11,556 nt of DNA from NCBI GenBank assembly GCA_013042795.1, contig JABDPK010000186.1, positions 1-11,556 of the forward strand. Reading direction: 5' to 3'. The DNA is from Saprospiraceae bacterium (GTDB taxonomy: Bacteria > Bacteroidota > Bacteroidia > Chitinophagales > Saprospiraceae). Under the pieces are notes generated by a model. The model did no database searches and was not told where the DNA came from. It saw only the letters and a list, made by a program, of their open reading frames with translations. The position numbers and the translations under genes were made by a program. Position 1 is the first letter of the stretch. Every line of letters starts with the position of its first letter. Below are positions 1-6,397 of the stretch, one piece after another.

Positions 1-131
1 ATCCTATTTTCATACCCGAAGGTTATGACCAAACTTTCGCTCAACTAGATGATAATATCAAGAATGGGATGAGTCATCGATACAGATCAATTGATAAAAT
101 GCGAGGGTTTTTGGAAAAGCTTGATTCATAA
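1..131 (+). CDS. rdgB: RdgB/HAM1 family non-canonical purine NTP pyrophosphatase, C-terminal fragment
   Basis: Only the last 42 codons are present: the frame is open from the window edge (codons in phase with position 3) to a TAA at 129-131. The peptide begins PIFIPEGYDQTFAQL and contains KNGMSHRYRSIDKM. This matches the C-terminal part of the RdgB/HAM1/ITPase family, where the 'P-x-F-x-P-E-G' segment and the 'K-N-x-x-S-H-R' segment help bind the nucleotide base. Enzymes of this family are cytoplasmic and hydrolyse dITP, ITP and XTP to the monophosphate plus pyrophosphate, keeping deaminated purines out of DNA. The gene converges on the DUF1573 gene, with a palindrome array between them. No terminator with a T-run follows the stop directly. 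The family call is firm; the rest of the protein cannot be judged. Confidence 0.88.
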   Translation, partial: PIFIPEGYDQTFAQLDDNIKNGMSHRYRSIDKMRGFLEKLDS

Positions 132-156
132 ATTCATAGAACACTACAATAGACAC

Positions 157-514
157 ACGTGCAGTTTAAACTGCACGTCAGGGAGATGGCTTGGTTATGT
201 GCATATGACGACGTGTGGTTTAAACCACACGTCAAACGGTGAGATCTTATCGTTAATACTTAACAGAAAATGGTACTGGAGATAATCGTAGATGTATACG
301 TGCAGTTTAAACTGCACGTCGAGAGATGGCTTGGTTATATACCTAAGACGACGTGTGGTTTAAACCACACGTCAATAGCGAGATTTCATCGTTATTACTT
401 AACAGAAAATGGTACTAGAGATAATCGTAGATATGTATACCTGCAGTTTAAACTGCACGTCGGGAGATGGCTTGGTTATATGCATAAGACGACGTGTGGT
501 TTAAACCACACGTC
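157..514. repeat. Tandem array of ~141-bp units, each with two perfect or near-perfect palindromes
   Basis: Three units start at 157, 298 and 439. Each has palindrome A (arm ACGTGCAGTTT, 22 bp), a 30-31 nt spacer, and palindrome B (arm GACGTGTGGTTT, 24 bp); 64-65 nt then separate B from the next A. A copies are 157-178, 298-319 and 439-460; the third has one arm mismatch at 441. B copies are 210-233, 350-373 and 491-514. A and B share the outer ACGTG and the central GTTTAAAC but differ at two arm positions, with matching changes in the opposite arm. Spacers are similar between units (for example GAGATGGCTTGGTTAT). The array sits between two convergent genes, the usual place for REP/BIME-like repeats. 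Indels of 1 nt in the spacers break the reading frame between units 1 and 2, which argues against coding. Function unknown. Confidence 0.9.
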
Positions 515-585
515 AATGGCGAGATCTCATCCTGTTATGATGCCTTAGTCATCAGTTATGTTTTACCAGGTTTTAGGCCAAAAGA

Positions 586-616
586 AAAGGTCTTCATGTG
601 ATGCATGAAGACCTTT
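586..616 (-). terminator. Intrinsic terminator of the DUF1573 gene
   Basis: A perfect 13-bp stem (arm AAAGGTCTTCATG at 586-598, complementary arm at 604-616) closes a 5-nt loop. Read on the minus strand the 3' arm runs into CCTTTTCTTTTGG, a T-rich tail, 24 bases past the stop of the minus-strand DUF1573 gene. The + strand side has only a short T stretch (CCTTTCATTCTT), so it may also stop + strand transcripts leaving the rdgB/palindrome region, but less well. Confidence 0.82.
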
Positions 617-639
617 CATTCTTAAATATTGCTTCTTTA

Positions 640-1182
640 TTATGAAGGACTTTTTGTAGCAGCCTCTTCTTTTTTATCAACTTTACCTTTAATCGTAAGG
701 TAAGTATTTACAGGATCTGTGTTTGCTGTGATTGTAACTCTTTTAGACTGAAGTCCGCCTCCGACTTTACCTTTGTTCTTAGAGTCGAACTGTACTTTGA
801 TAACGCCAGCTTCACCTGGTGCAATTGGCTCTCTTGGCCAGTCAGGAACTGTACATCCACAGCTACCTTTTGCATTTGAAACGATTAATGGCTCGTCTCC
901 TGTGTTCTTGAATTTATATTCGTGAACAACTTTTTCGCCATCCATGATCATTCCGAAATCAAATTCAGTTTCATCAAAAGAAATCGTTGTAATAGGACCA
1001 GCTGGTACAGCAGGTTCGTTTTTGTTAATCGGGTTCGCAGTTGGAACAGCCTGGTTTACATTAGCAGCAGATGTTGGAGCTGAAGGCGTGATAGTTGATG
1101 CCGTCTCAGCTTCTGCACCTTCATTCTTACAGGCAATCATCGCTACAATTGCGAAAGCAAATAAAAATCCTAATTTTTTCAT
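640..1182 (-). CDS. DUF1573 domain lipoprotein
   Basis: This 180-residue protein begins MKKLGFLFAFAIVAMIAC, a signal peptide with a lipobox ending at Cys18, so it is probably a lipoprotein exported across the inner membrane. Residues 20-62 are a low-complexity Ala/Pro/Thr/Asn linker. Residues 66-168 are a DUF1573 domain (Ig-like, ASPM/SPD-2/Hydin-related fold): 'FDFGMI' near 75-79, 'YKFKNTGDEPLIVSNAKGSCGCTVP' spanning 89-113 in two parts, then 'PIAPGEAGVIKVQFDS'. The SCGCT motif (Cys108, Cys110) is the family hallmark. An ATG 96 bases further upstream (1278) would bury the signal peptide behind 32 residues encoded in the promoter region, so 1182 is the better start. The tail is Lys/Glu/Ala-rich. 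The molecular role of DUF1573 proteins is not established. A terminator follows at 586-616 and a candidate promoter lies at 1216-1242. Confidence 0.9.
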   Translation of the reverse strand: MKKLGFLFAFAIVAMIACKNEGAEAETASTITPSAPTSAANVNQAVPTANPINKNEPAVPAGPITTISFDETEFDFGMIMDGEKVVHEYKFKNTGDEPLIVSNAKGSCGCTVPDWPREPIAPGEAGVIKVQFDSKNKGKVGGGLQSKRVTITANTDPVNTYLTIKGKVDKKEEAATKSPS

Positions 1183-1215
1183 TTTAAACTTTTTTAGTAT
1201 TGAACAATTATGAGG

Positions 1216-1242
1216 CAAATATATCCGAAAAAAGGTACCAAA
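1216..1242 (-). promoter_or_regulatory. Candidate Bacteroidota-type promoter for the DUF1573 gene
   Basis: Read on the minus strand, TTTG (1242-1239) is followed after 15 nt by TATATTTG (1223-1216), a full match to the -7 consensus TAnnTTTG of Bacteroidota sigma factors. The usual gap is nearer 19 nt, so the -33 box may be incidental. The -7 box lies 33 bases before the ATG at 1182, which leaves a short leader and supports that start. Confidence 0.5.
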
Positions 1243-1313
1243 CTTGTTTTTGGACCGGAACAGCGGCCCGTTTAACAAGCGATTAACAATCTATTACGGG
1301 CTAATTCAGCAAA

Positions 1314-2957
1314 TCAACGCTTTTGGTGTTGTTCGATCAGCCATTCTTCAAATTCCTCGACGTCAAATGCATTCAAACAGCTGTATTTTGACAATCCTCC
1401 TTTCCTGGCTGCGCAAACGCCAAAAAAGATATCGTTTATGCCCTCAACGGAGTGTGCATCAGGATTTATTGATAACAGGATATCTTTTTCCATAGCGTAT
1501 TGTATCCATCGCCAATCCAGGTCCAGACGATAAGGGCTGGCATTTATCTCAATACAAACATTATTGGCAGCACAGGCATCAATGATCTTTTTATGGTCTA
1601 CAGGATATCCTTTCCTGCTAAGTAACAAACGACCTGTGGGGTGACCCAGGATTGAAGTAAAAGGATTTTCAATGGCAGCAAGCAGTCTGTTTGTGGCTTT
1701 CTCCTCGTCCATCTTTAAGTTGGAATGTACTGATGCGATAACAACATCCAGTTCAGCCAGCACATCATCCGGGTAGTCGAGTTCACCATTTGCCAGGATA
1801 TCTGATTCAATACCTGAAAAAAGCTTGATATCGGGATTGGACTGATCCAGTTGGCGTACTTCTTCCAATTGTTGAAATAGTCTTTCGATCTGAAGACCGT
1901 TGGCATAGAAGGCAGATTTTGAATGGTCTGTCAAAACAAAATACTCATAAGACTTTTCACTTGCAGCCTGGATCATTTCCTCGATAGTATTCAATCCATC
2001 ACTGTAGGTACTGTGATTATGTATACATCCTTTGATATCTTCAAAGCTTACGACGTTGTCTGAATTCCTGTAATTTGAAATGTACCTTACATTCTCATCT
2101 TCCCTGAATTCAGGAATATAGTAGGGCAATTGATTATCAGTAAAAACACTGATTTCCGAATCATACTGGCCGGACGGGATTTTCAGGCTGTTGAAAAAAT
2201 CCTCAGCAGTCGAACTTTTGACCAGTTCATAATGGAAATTTTCTCTTTTTGAATAGATGACATTGAGGAAGATATTCATGAAATGATATTTCTCACCGAT
2301 AATACTGCCTTCTTCAATCGTGGAATAATATTCATGAAAGGCATTTTTGGAAATCGTCGTAATAATATCGATCTGGTTGATGACCTGCTCTTTCCTGTAG
2401 ATTGCCCCGGTAAATTGAGTCAATTCATCATTAAACCTGGAGTCAAGCAAGGTCATCAGCCTGTCTGCTATCTTTTGGGCCACGGCATAGTGCAATTTGT
2501 CTGCCGACTCAATATGGTATTCCAGTTGTATACGCAGTGCTTCCTGAGTTTTGGCACCAAAGCCCTTCAATTCTATAAGCCTGTTTTCTTTAACAGCATA
2601 GAGTAATTCACCAGCTGATTCTATACCAAGCTCTTCCCAAACCGTTTTTACTTTTTTCGGTCCGAATCCTTTCATTTGGAGAAGATCAACAATACCTGGA
2701 GGGGTCATTTCAAGATATTTATTGAGTGTTTGTATTTCACCTGTTTCCAGCAACTCAATAATTTTACCGTAGATCGCTTTGCCAACGCCTGGAATTTCAG
2801 CAATCGCATCGTGAGACATCTCAGAGAGCGCATCTGGCCATTTTCTTATGGTCATATATGCATTTGCATATGACCTTGTCTTGAATTGATTTTCACCGTG
2901 CAACTCCATGATCTTACCAAGAAGCTGAAAAGTTTTTGCTATATCCCTGTTATCCAT
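1314..2957 (-). CDS. PHP domain / PolX-like protein (HhH DNA-binding plus metal-dependent phosphoesterase)
   Basis: This 547-residue cytoplasmic protein has the bacterial PolX layout. Residues 1-150 form the 8-kDa and fingers-like region with helix-hairpin-helix motifs at about 53-62 (EIPGVGKAIY), 94-103 (QMKGFGPKKV) and 129-138 (ELKGFGAKTQ). Residues 180-290 correspond to palm and thumb. Residues 308-540 are the PHP domain with every metal-binding motif visible: HNHSTYSDG (His313, His315, Asp320), LTDHS (Asp344, His345), GIESD (Glu384), SVHS (His411), LGHPTGR (His439) and NPDAHS (Asp500, His502). In active PolX the palm carries G-S-x-R-R and a D-x-D metal site; here the matching stretch is TGAIYRKEQVINQID (183-197), with only Asp197 in place. 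The 3'-5' exonuclease/AP-endonuclease-type activity of the PHP domain is therefore likely, whereas DNA synthesis is doubtful. Length is slightly below the usual ~570. It lies upstream of the DUF1573 gene on the same strand. Confidence 0.9.
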   Translation of the reverse strand: MDNRDIAKTFQLLGKIMELHGENQFKTRSYANAYMTIRKWPDALSEMSHDAIAEIPGVGKAIYGKIIELLETGEIQTLNKYLEMTPPGIVDLLQMKGFGPKKVKTVWEELGIESAGELLYAVKENRLIELKGFGAKTQEALRIQLEYHIESADKLHYAVAQKIADRLMTLLDSRFNDELTQFTGAIYRKEQVINQIDIITTISKNAFHEYYSTIEEGSIIGEKYHFMNIFLNVIYSKRENFHYELVKSSTAEDFFNSLKIPSGQYDSEISVFTDNQLPYYIPEFREDENVRYISNYRNSDNVVSFEDIKGCIHNHSTYSDGLNTIEEMIQAASEKSYEYFVLTDHSKSAFYANGLQIERLFQQLEEVRQLDQSNPDIKLFSGIESDILANGELDYPDDVLAELDVVIASVHSNLKMDEEKATNRLLAAIENPFTSILGHPTGRLLLSRKGYPVDHKKIIDACAANNVCIEINASPYRLDLDWRWIQYAMEKDILLSINPDAHSVEGINDIFFGVCAARKGGLSKYSCLNAFDVEEFEEWLIEQHQKR

Positions 2958-2985
2958 TGTTTCTAAGCTACTTATTTGTTAAGGC

Positions 2986-3016
2986 TTTGAGAATTTTTTT
3001 TAAACCACTAAATTCG
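2986..3016 (+). promoter_or_regulatory. Candidate promoter for the MORN-repeat lipoprotein
   Basis: TTTG at 2986-2989 is followed, after exactly 19 nt, by TAAATTCG at 3009-3016, one mismatch from the Bacteroidota -7 consensus TAnnTTTG. The ATG at 3036 is 19 bases further on. The region 2958-3035 is the shared divergent intergenic space with the PolX gene; no equally good box is visible for the minus strand. Confidence 0.5.
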
Positions 3017-3035
3017 CATAAAATTTAGTAATAAT

Positions 3036-3647
3036 ATGAGACCAGTTTTATTTGCAATTTTGATCACAGCAATGATTTCCTGCGGAGGATCAACAAATTC
3101 CGGGGGAGTTGGAAATCTTGAAGGGTATACCGTTGAATCAATTCCACAAACTAATGTATCAAAGGCTACCAAGAAAAATGCCGGTGGACAATTAATTGAG
3201 CAGGGATTTATCAGCGGGGGTAAACGCAATGGCGTTTGGATAACTTATTATGATGGAGAACATGCAGGCAAAATCAAAACGATGGCTTCTTATTCGGATG
3301 GACTCCTTAGCGGACCTTACCTTGAATTAAGTAACAGGGGACAAATCGAAACTGAAGTGAATTATGCCAATAATAAATACAATGGCAGGTTTGCCAAGTA
3401 TAAATTTGGCCGTGCCCAGCAAGAATCCTTTTATAAAGACAATCAGCTGGATGGTCCTTACAGGGAATACTCCAGTAATGGAAAACTACAAAAGGAAATT
3501 TACTACAAGGGTGGGGTTCAGCATGGCATGATGAGGTATTTCAATGAGGAAGGCCAGACTACGGTACAGTATGAATACAAAAACGGTGAAAAAATCAGTG
3601 GAGGGATGATTGACCGCACAGACGAAACTCAACCGGAAGAAAAATAA
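3036..3647 (+). CDS. MORN-repeat (YwqK-like) lipoprotein
   Basis: This 203-residue protein starts with a signal peptide and lipobox, MRPVLFAILITAMISC, with Cys16 as the predicted lipidated residue, followed by a Gly/Ser-rich tether. Residues 55-185 hold five to six degenerate repeats of about 22-25 residues of the form 'Y-x-x-G-x-x-x-G-x-x-x-x-Y-x-x-x-G': for example GGKRNGVWITYYDGE (61-75), YSDGLLSGPYLELSNRG (86-102), YKDNQLDGPYREYSSNG (133-149) and YKGGVQHGMMRYFNEEG (157-173). These are the COG2849/YwqK-type MORN variants common in Bacteroidota. Database entries often call them 'antitoxin' by transfer from YwqK; nothing here, such as an adjacent toxin, supports that label. The tail is charged. 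The gene stands alone between a candidate promoter (2986-3016) and a strong terminator (3672-3707), so it is probably monocistronic. The function is unknown. Confidence 0.85.
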   Translation: MRPVLFAILITAMISCGGSTNSGGVGNLEGYTVESIPQTNVSKATKKNAGGQLIEQGFISGGKRNGVWITYYDGEHAGKIKTMASYSDGLLSGPYLELSNRGQIETEVNYANNKYNGRFAKYKFGRAQQESFYKDNQLDGPYREYSSNGKLQKEIYYKGGVQHGMMRYFNEEGQTTVQYEYKNGEKISGGMIDRTDETQPEEK

Positions 3648-3671
3648 TTCTTCGATTAAAGAACAAATCAG

Positions 3672-3707
3672 GGTCGCATGGCAGTTAAGCATATGCGACC
3701 TTTTTTT
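3672..3707 (+). terminator. Intrinsic terminator after the MORN-repeat gene
   Basis: An 8-bp GC-rich stem (GGTCGCAT at 3672-3679 with ATGCGACC at 3693-3700) and a 13-nt loop are followed at once by seven T residues (3701-3707). It begins 24 bases after the stop of the MORN-repeat gene and separates it from the next pair of genes. Confidence 0.88.
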
Positions 3708-3733
3708 ATTGATCTCAATACATATCGTCTCTT

Positions 3734-4885
3734 ATGTTGAATTCAAATACGATAATGCTTGATTCCTGCCTCTTACCCGAGGCAGACACTAAGGATATTA
3801 TTGTATTTGATGACAAATCCTATGCGCTTGATCAACTGGCCAGGCTTTGTATCTGGCTGGTTTATTTGAGGAAAATCCCTGTGTGTATCCATATTGCTAA
3901 TAAAGAGATGTTCCATGATATACTCCATCACCTGGATTTGTTGGATATTGCTTTTCTGACAGGAAAAGGGGGTGCTGTCCAGTTAATGACTGACCGATTT
4001 ACAAAAATGATGCTGCAAAAACAAGAAAGTGGCCTGGCAGAGTTAAAGAGGAAATTGACTGGGATTCAACATTTTAAAAACGGTAAGCCTATTGATCCAA
4101 AGATTTCTGTCGAAGTGTTTGCGGTGCAACATTTATTGGAGGATCTGATCGATAAAGATGAGTTCTATAGCAAAAATGGATTTCATTTTATCCTCAATAA
4201 TGCCATAAATGAGCCTTTTCATGAATTGATATCAGTAAAGACAGCAGGGACCGGGAAAGACAGTATTGAATATGATGATTACAAGGCACATATTTATATT
4301 GAGGATATTCCTGATAAGGGCATCGAACAAGAATGCTATGTGATAGGATATACAGACAGGTTCAGGAGACATGCGGAAAGATTTTCTTCTTCAAATCAGG
4401 CTGGTCTTCAAATTAATCCTTCATTATTGATCAGATCTTCCTACCCGAGAAATGAATCTGATTATTTGTCATTAAATCAAAAATCTGTGTATTTCGGTAA
4501 AGCATTGCATGATGTGAACGCGTCCTACAGGATATATGAGCTCAAATACCTTTCTGTCATATCATTTTTGAGTAAAACCAGCAATGAAACTATTGTACCA
4601 CTCATTGAAGGGGAAAATGCAAAGGAGATTTCTTTGATATCAGCCGCAGAAAACCTCCTTCCGGGCGTATTGTCTTACACAAGCAAAAGGGTAGTCATCC
4701 TTCTTGAAGAAGGTATTATTGATCCTGGACAAGCCACAAATTTATTAGACCAATTACGTCTTATCAAAAAACTTGGTTTATCTGGCATCCAGTGTCTGAG
4801 TCTGTTTCAATATGACATCATGAAAGCAGGGAAGGAAGCTTTTTACGATATTGTAAGAAGAATTTCTGCTTTTAATCAGCCTTGA
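3734..4885 (+). CDS. Unrecognised 383-residue cytoplasmic protein, coupled to the HsdR_N-like gene
   Basis: I do not recognise this protein. It has no signal peptide or membrane helix and reads as a soluble mixed alpha/beta protein. An N-terminal part alternates hydrophobic strands and helices (DIIVFDDKSYALDQLARL at 21-38, then VYLRKIPVCIHIA, then LDIAFLTGKGGAVQL). A charged helical segment follows at about 90-140, and then a middle region rich in aromatic and charged residues. The C-terminal end again has a helix/strand pattern (VVILLEEGIIDPGQ, LGLSGIQCLSLFQYDI). GKGG near 77-80 is too short to call a nucleotide-binding loop. ATG at 3734 is the first start after the terminator; ATG at 3755 (codon 8) is possible. 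The stop overlaps the TTG start of the next gene (TTGA, 4882-4885), so the two proteins are probably made together. In Bacteroidota such HsdR_N proteins often sit beside holA, but this sequence does not look like a DNA polymerase III delta subunit. Confidence 0.82.
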   Translation: MLNSNTIMLDSCLLPEADTKDIIVFDDKSYALDQLARLCIWLVYLRKIPVCIHIANKEMFHDILHHLDLLDIAFLTGKGGAVQLMTDRFTKMMLQKQESGLAELKRKLTGIQHFKNGKPIDPKISVEVFAVQHLLEDLIDKDEFYSKNGFHFILNNAINEPFHELISVKTAGTGKDSIEYDDYKAHIYIEDIPDKGIEQECYVIGYTDRFRRHAERFSSSNQAGLQINPSLLIRSSYPRNESDYLSLNQKSVYFGKALHDVNASYRIYELKYLSVISFLSKTSNETIVPLIEGENAKEISLISAAENLLPGVLSYTSKRVVILLEEGIIDPGQATNLLDQLRLIKKLGLSGIQCLSLFQYDIMKAGKEAFYDIVRRISAFNQP

Positions 4886-5325
4886 AAATAGATTTAAGCA
4901 CATATCACCAATACCTGAAGATCGAGAGGCGCGCTCGTGAAAGGTATATCTTTGACCCTATCCGGAAAAAATTTTTTATTGTCAGGCCGGAAGAATTGGT
5001 CAGGCAAAGCTGGATACAGTACCTTTTGCATGAAAAAGAAATTTCACCTTCTTCGATAGCTGTAGAAAAACAAGTAAAGGTTTTTGGTGATCAGAAAAGA
5101 TTTGATCTGCTTTTATACATGAAAGGCAAACCAAGGATATTGTTCGAATTTAAAAGCTTTAAGGCGGCAATAACAGAACAGGTTTGCCGTCAAATCGCTG
5201 TCTATAATATGGAACTCAAAGTACCTTTGCTACTTATCAGCAACGGCCTTGAACATCATATGTTCAAGGTAGATTTTACGAGCGGAAATATTGAAGAATT
5301 GTCAGAATTTCAAGTCAAACAATAA
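4882..5325 (+). CDS. Small HsdR_N-type (PD-(D/E)XK-like) nuclease-fold protein
   Basis: This 147-residue protein matches the stand-alone 'type I restriction enzyme R protein N-terminal domain' family (HSDR_N) common in Bacteroidota. The likely active-site pattern is visible: Asp75 in KRFDLLLY, then Glu89-x-Lys91 in RILFEFKSF, followed by QVCRQIAVYNMELKVPLLLISNG (about 100-122), with Gln104 as the frequent fourth motif residue. There is no helicase, methylase or specificity subunit nearby, so it is not a working restriction system as seen here; a DNA repair or replication role is an inference. The start is TTG at 4882, overlapping the upstream TGA by four bases. The first in-frame ATG is at codon 80 and would remove the catalytic Asp. 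No terminator with a T-run is seen after the stop. Confidence 0.85.
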   Translation: MKIDLSTYHQYLKIERRARERYIFDPIRKKFFIVRPEELVRQSWIQYLLHEKEISPSSIAVEKQVKVFGDQKRFDLLLYMKGKPRILFEFKSFKAAITEQVCRQIAVYNMELKVPLLLISNGLEHHMFKVDFTSGNIEELSEFQVKQ

Positions 5326-5371
5326 TTTTTAAAGATTTCATTTTCTTCAAGGGATTCTACTGTGTGACTTC

Positions 5372-5398
5372 TTTGACCTATTTCCTTTTTTTTATTTG
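5372..5398 (+). promoter_or_regulatory. Possible promoter for the threonine dehydrogenase operon
   Basis: TTTG at 5372-5375 is followed after 15 nt by TTTATTTG at 5391-5398, one mismatch from TAnnTTTG. If used, transcription would begin near 5405, downstream of the TTG at 5396, which favours the TTG at 5444 as the true start of the next gene. The 15-nt gap is shorter than usual. Confidence 0.35.
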
Positions 5399-5443
5399 TT
5401 AAGAAACTTTAGTTTTACTCTACCTGAAAATGATAAGAATACA

Positions 5444-6376
5444 TTGAAAAAGACCGTCGTTCTAATAACCGGGGCCAATGGACAAATTGGCAAAGTGCTT
5501 ACAAGTGCTTTAAGATCCAAGTATGGATATGAAAATGTTATTGCTACAGATTTGACCGAAGCAAAGCATAATGGTCCATTTGAAATCCTGGATATCACTG
5601 ACAAGGCACGTATGAAGGAGATAATCAAGCAATATGAGGTTGATCATATATATCATCTTGCTGCCATTCTTTCATCCAATGGTGAAAGAAATATTCATCT
5701 TACCTGGGAAGTCAATCTGGATTCATATCTCAACATATTGGATCTGGCATGTGAATTGAAGATTGATCGTATATTTTTTCCAAGTACGATAGGTGTCTAT
5801 GGTCCGACCACACCCAGGGTAAATACACCGCAAAACACTTCATTTGTACCTTCTACGGTTTATGGTATTTCAAAATTAGCAGGAGAACTGTGGAATCAAT
5901 ACTATCGAAAACGCTATGGTCTTGATATCCGATCCATTCGTTACCCGGGTGTGATCAGTTACCAGAGTATTCCGAGTGGAGGTACCACTGATTTTGCCGT
6001 GGAAATGTTTTTTGAAGCGCTAGAGAAAGGACATTATGAATGTTTTCTGCGGTCTGATACAAGGTTGCCGATGGTATATATGCCAGATGTGATTGAAGGT
6101 ACTCTTAAACTGATGTCTGCTGATAAATCTGATGTGAGTATTGCTTGTGGTTATAACCTGGCATCATTCTCACTGACTCCGGAAGAATTGTTTCATGAAA
6201 TAAAAAAGCATATTCCGGACTTTACGATTTCATATTTTCCAGACCAAAGACAGCAAATTGCTGATTCCTGGTCCGAATCAATAGATGATTCACTGGCCAG
6301 GAAGGATTGGGGCTGGTCACCAGCATATAATATGGAGCAAATGGTTGTGGATATGATCGGTCATATCAAACCTTGA
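5444..6376 (+). CDS. L-threonine 3-dehydrogenase, SDR (NAD-dependent epimerase-like) type
   Basis: This 310-residue protein is an extended short-chain dehydrogenase. It has the Rossmann motif TGANGQIG (9-16), an acidic residue after strand 2 (VIATDL, Asp36) that fits NAD+, HLAAILS (71-77), the catalytic Ser/Thr114-115 in FPSTIGVYG, and the Tyr140-x-x-x-Lys144 pair in VYGISK. The stretches RYPGVIS, GGTTDFAVEMFFEAL, DTRLPMVYMPD and DWGWSP are typical of the epimerase-like threonine dehydrogenases, which oxidise L-threonine to 2-amino-3-oxobutyrate in the cytoplasm. The usual partner, 2-amino-3-ketobutyrate CoA ligase, is not in the window. No ATG lies near the N-terminus. TTG at 5444 gives MKKTVVLITGANG, the expected family start; TTG at 5396 would add 16 residues and falls inside a candidate promoter. 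It is the first of four closely spaced genes. The exact start is less certain than the family. Confidence 0.88.
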   Translation: MKKTVVLITGANGQIGKVLTSALRSKYGYENVIATDLTEAKHNGPFEILDITDKARMKEIIKQYEVDHIYHLAAILSSNGERNIHLTWEVNLDSYLNILDLACELKIDRIFFPSTIGVYGPTTPRVNTPQNTSFVPSTVYGISKLAGELWNQYYRKRYGLDIRSIRYPGVISYQSIPSGGTTDFAVEMFFEALEKGHYECFLRSDTRLPMVYMPDVIEGTLKLMSADKSDVSIACGYNLASFSLTPEELFHEIKKHIPDFTISYFPDQRQQIADSWSESIDDSLARKDWGWSPAYNMEQMVVDMIGHIKP

Positions 6377-6397
6377 TTTCACTATTACCTGTAAACT

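Noticed and set aside
157..514. CRISPR array
   Set aside because: The repeats are two alternating palindromes with similar, non-unique spacers of unequal length, and there are no cas genes.
91..548. Two short + strand ORFs (91-285 and 270-548) with repeated TTCGLNHTS-type peptides
   Set aside because: They read through the palindrome array, overlap the rdgB end, and change frame between units because of 1-nt spacer indels. The repeats explain the open frames.
1183..1278. N-terminal extension of the DUF1573 lipoprotein from an upstream ATG
   Set aside because: It would hide the signal peptide and lipobox and covers the candidate promoter.
1266..1301. GCCCGT/ACGGGC inverted repeat after the PolX stop as a terminator
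   Set aside because: The stem is only 6 bp with a 24-nt loop and no T-run on the minus strand.
3036..3647. Naming the MORN-repeat lipoprotein an antitoxin
   Set aside because: The YwqK label is a transferred annotation; there is no toxin partner and the gene is flanked by its own candidate promoter and terminator.
4882..5325. Restriction-modification system
   Set aside because: Only an HsdR N-terminal-like domain is present; no helicase motor, methylase or specificity subunit lies in the window.
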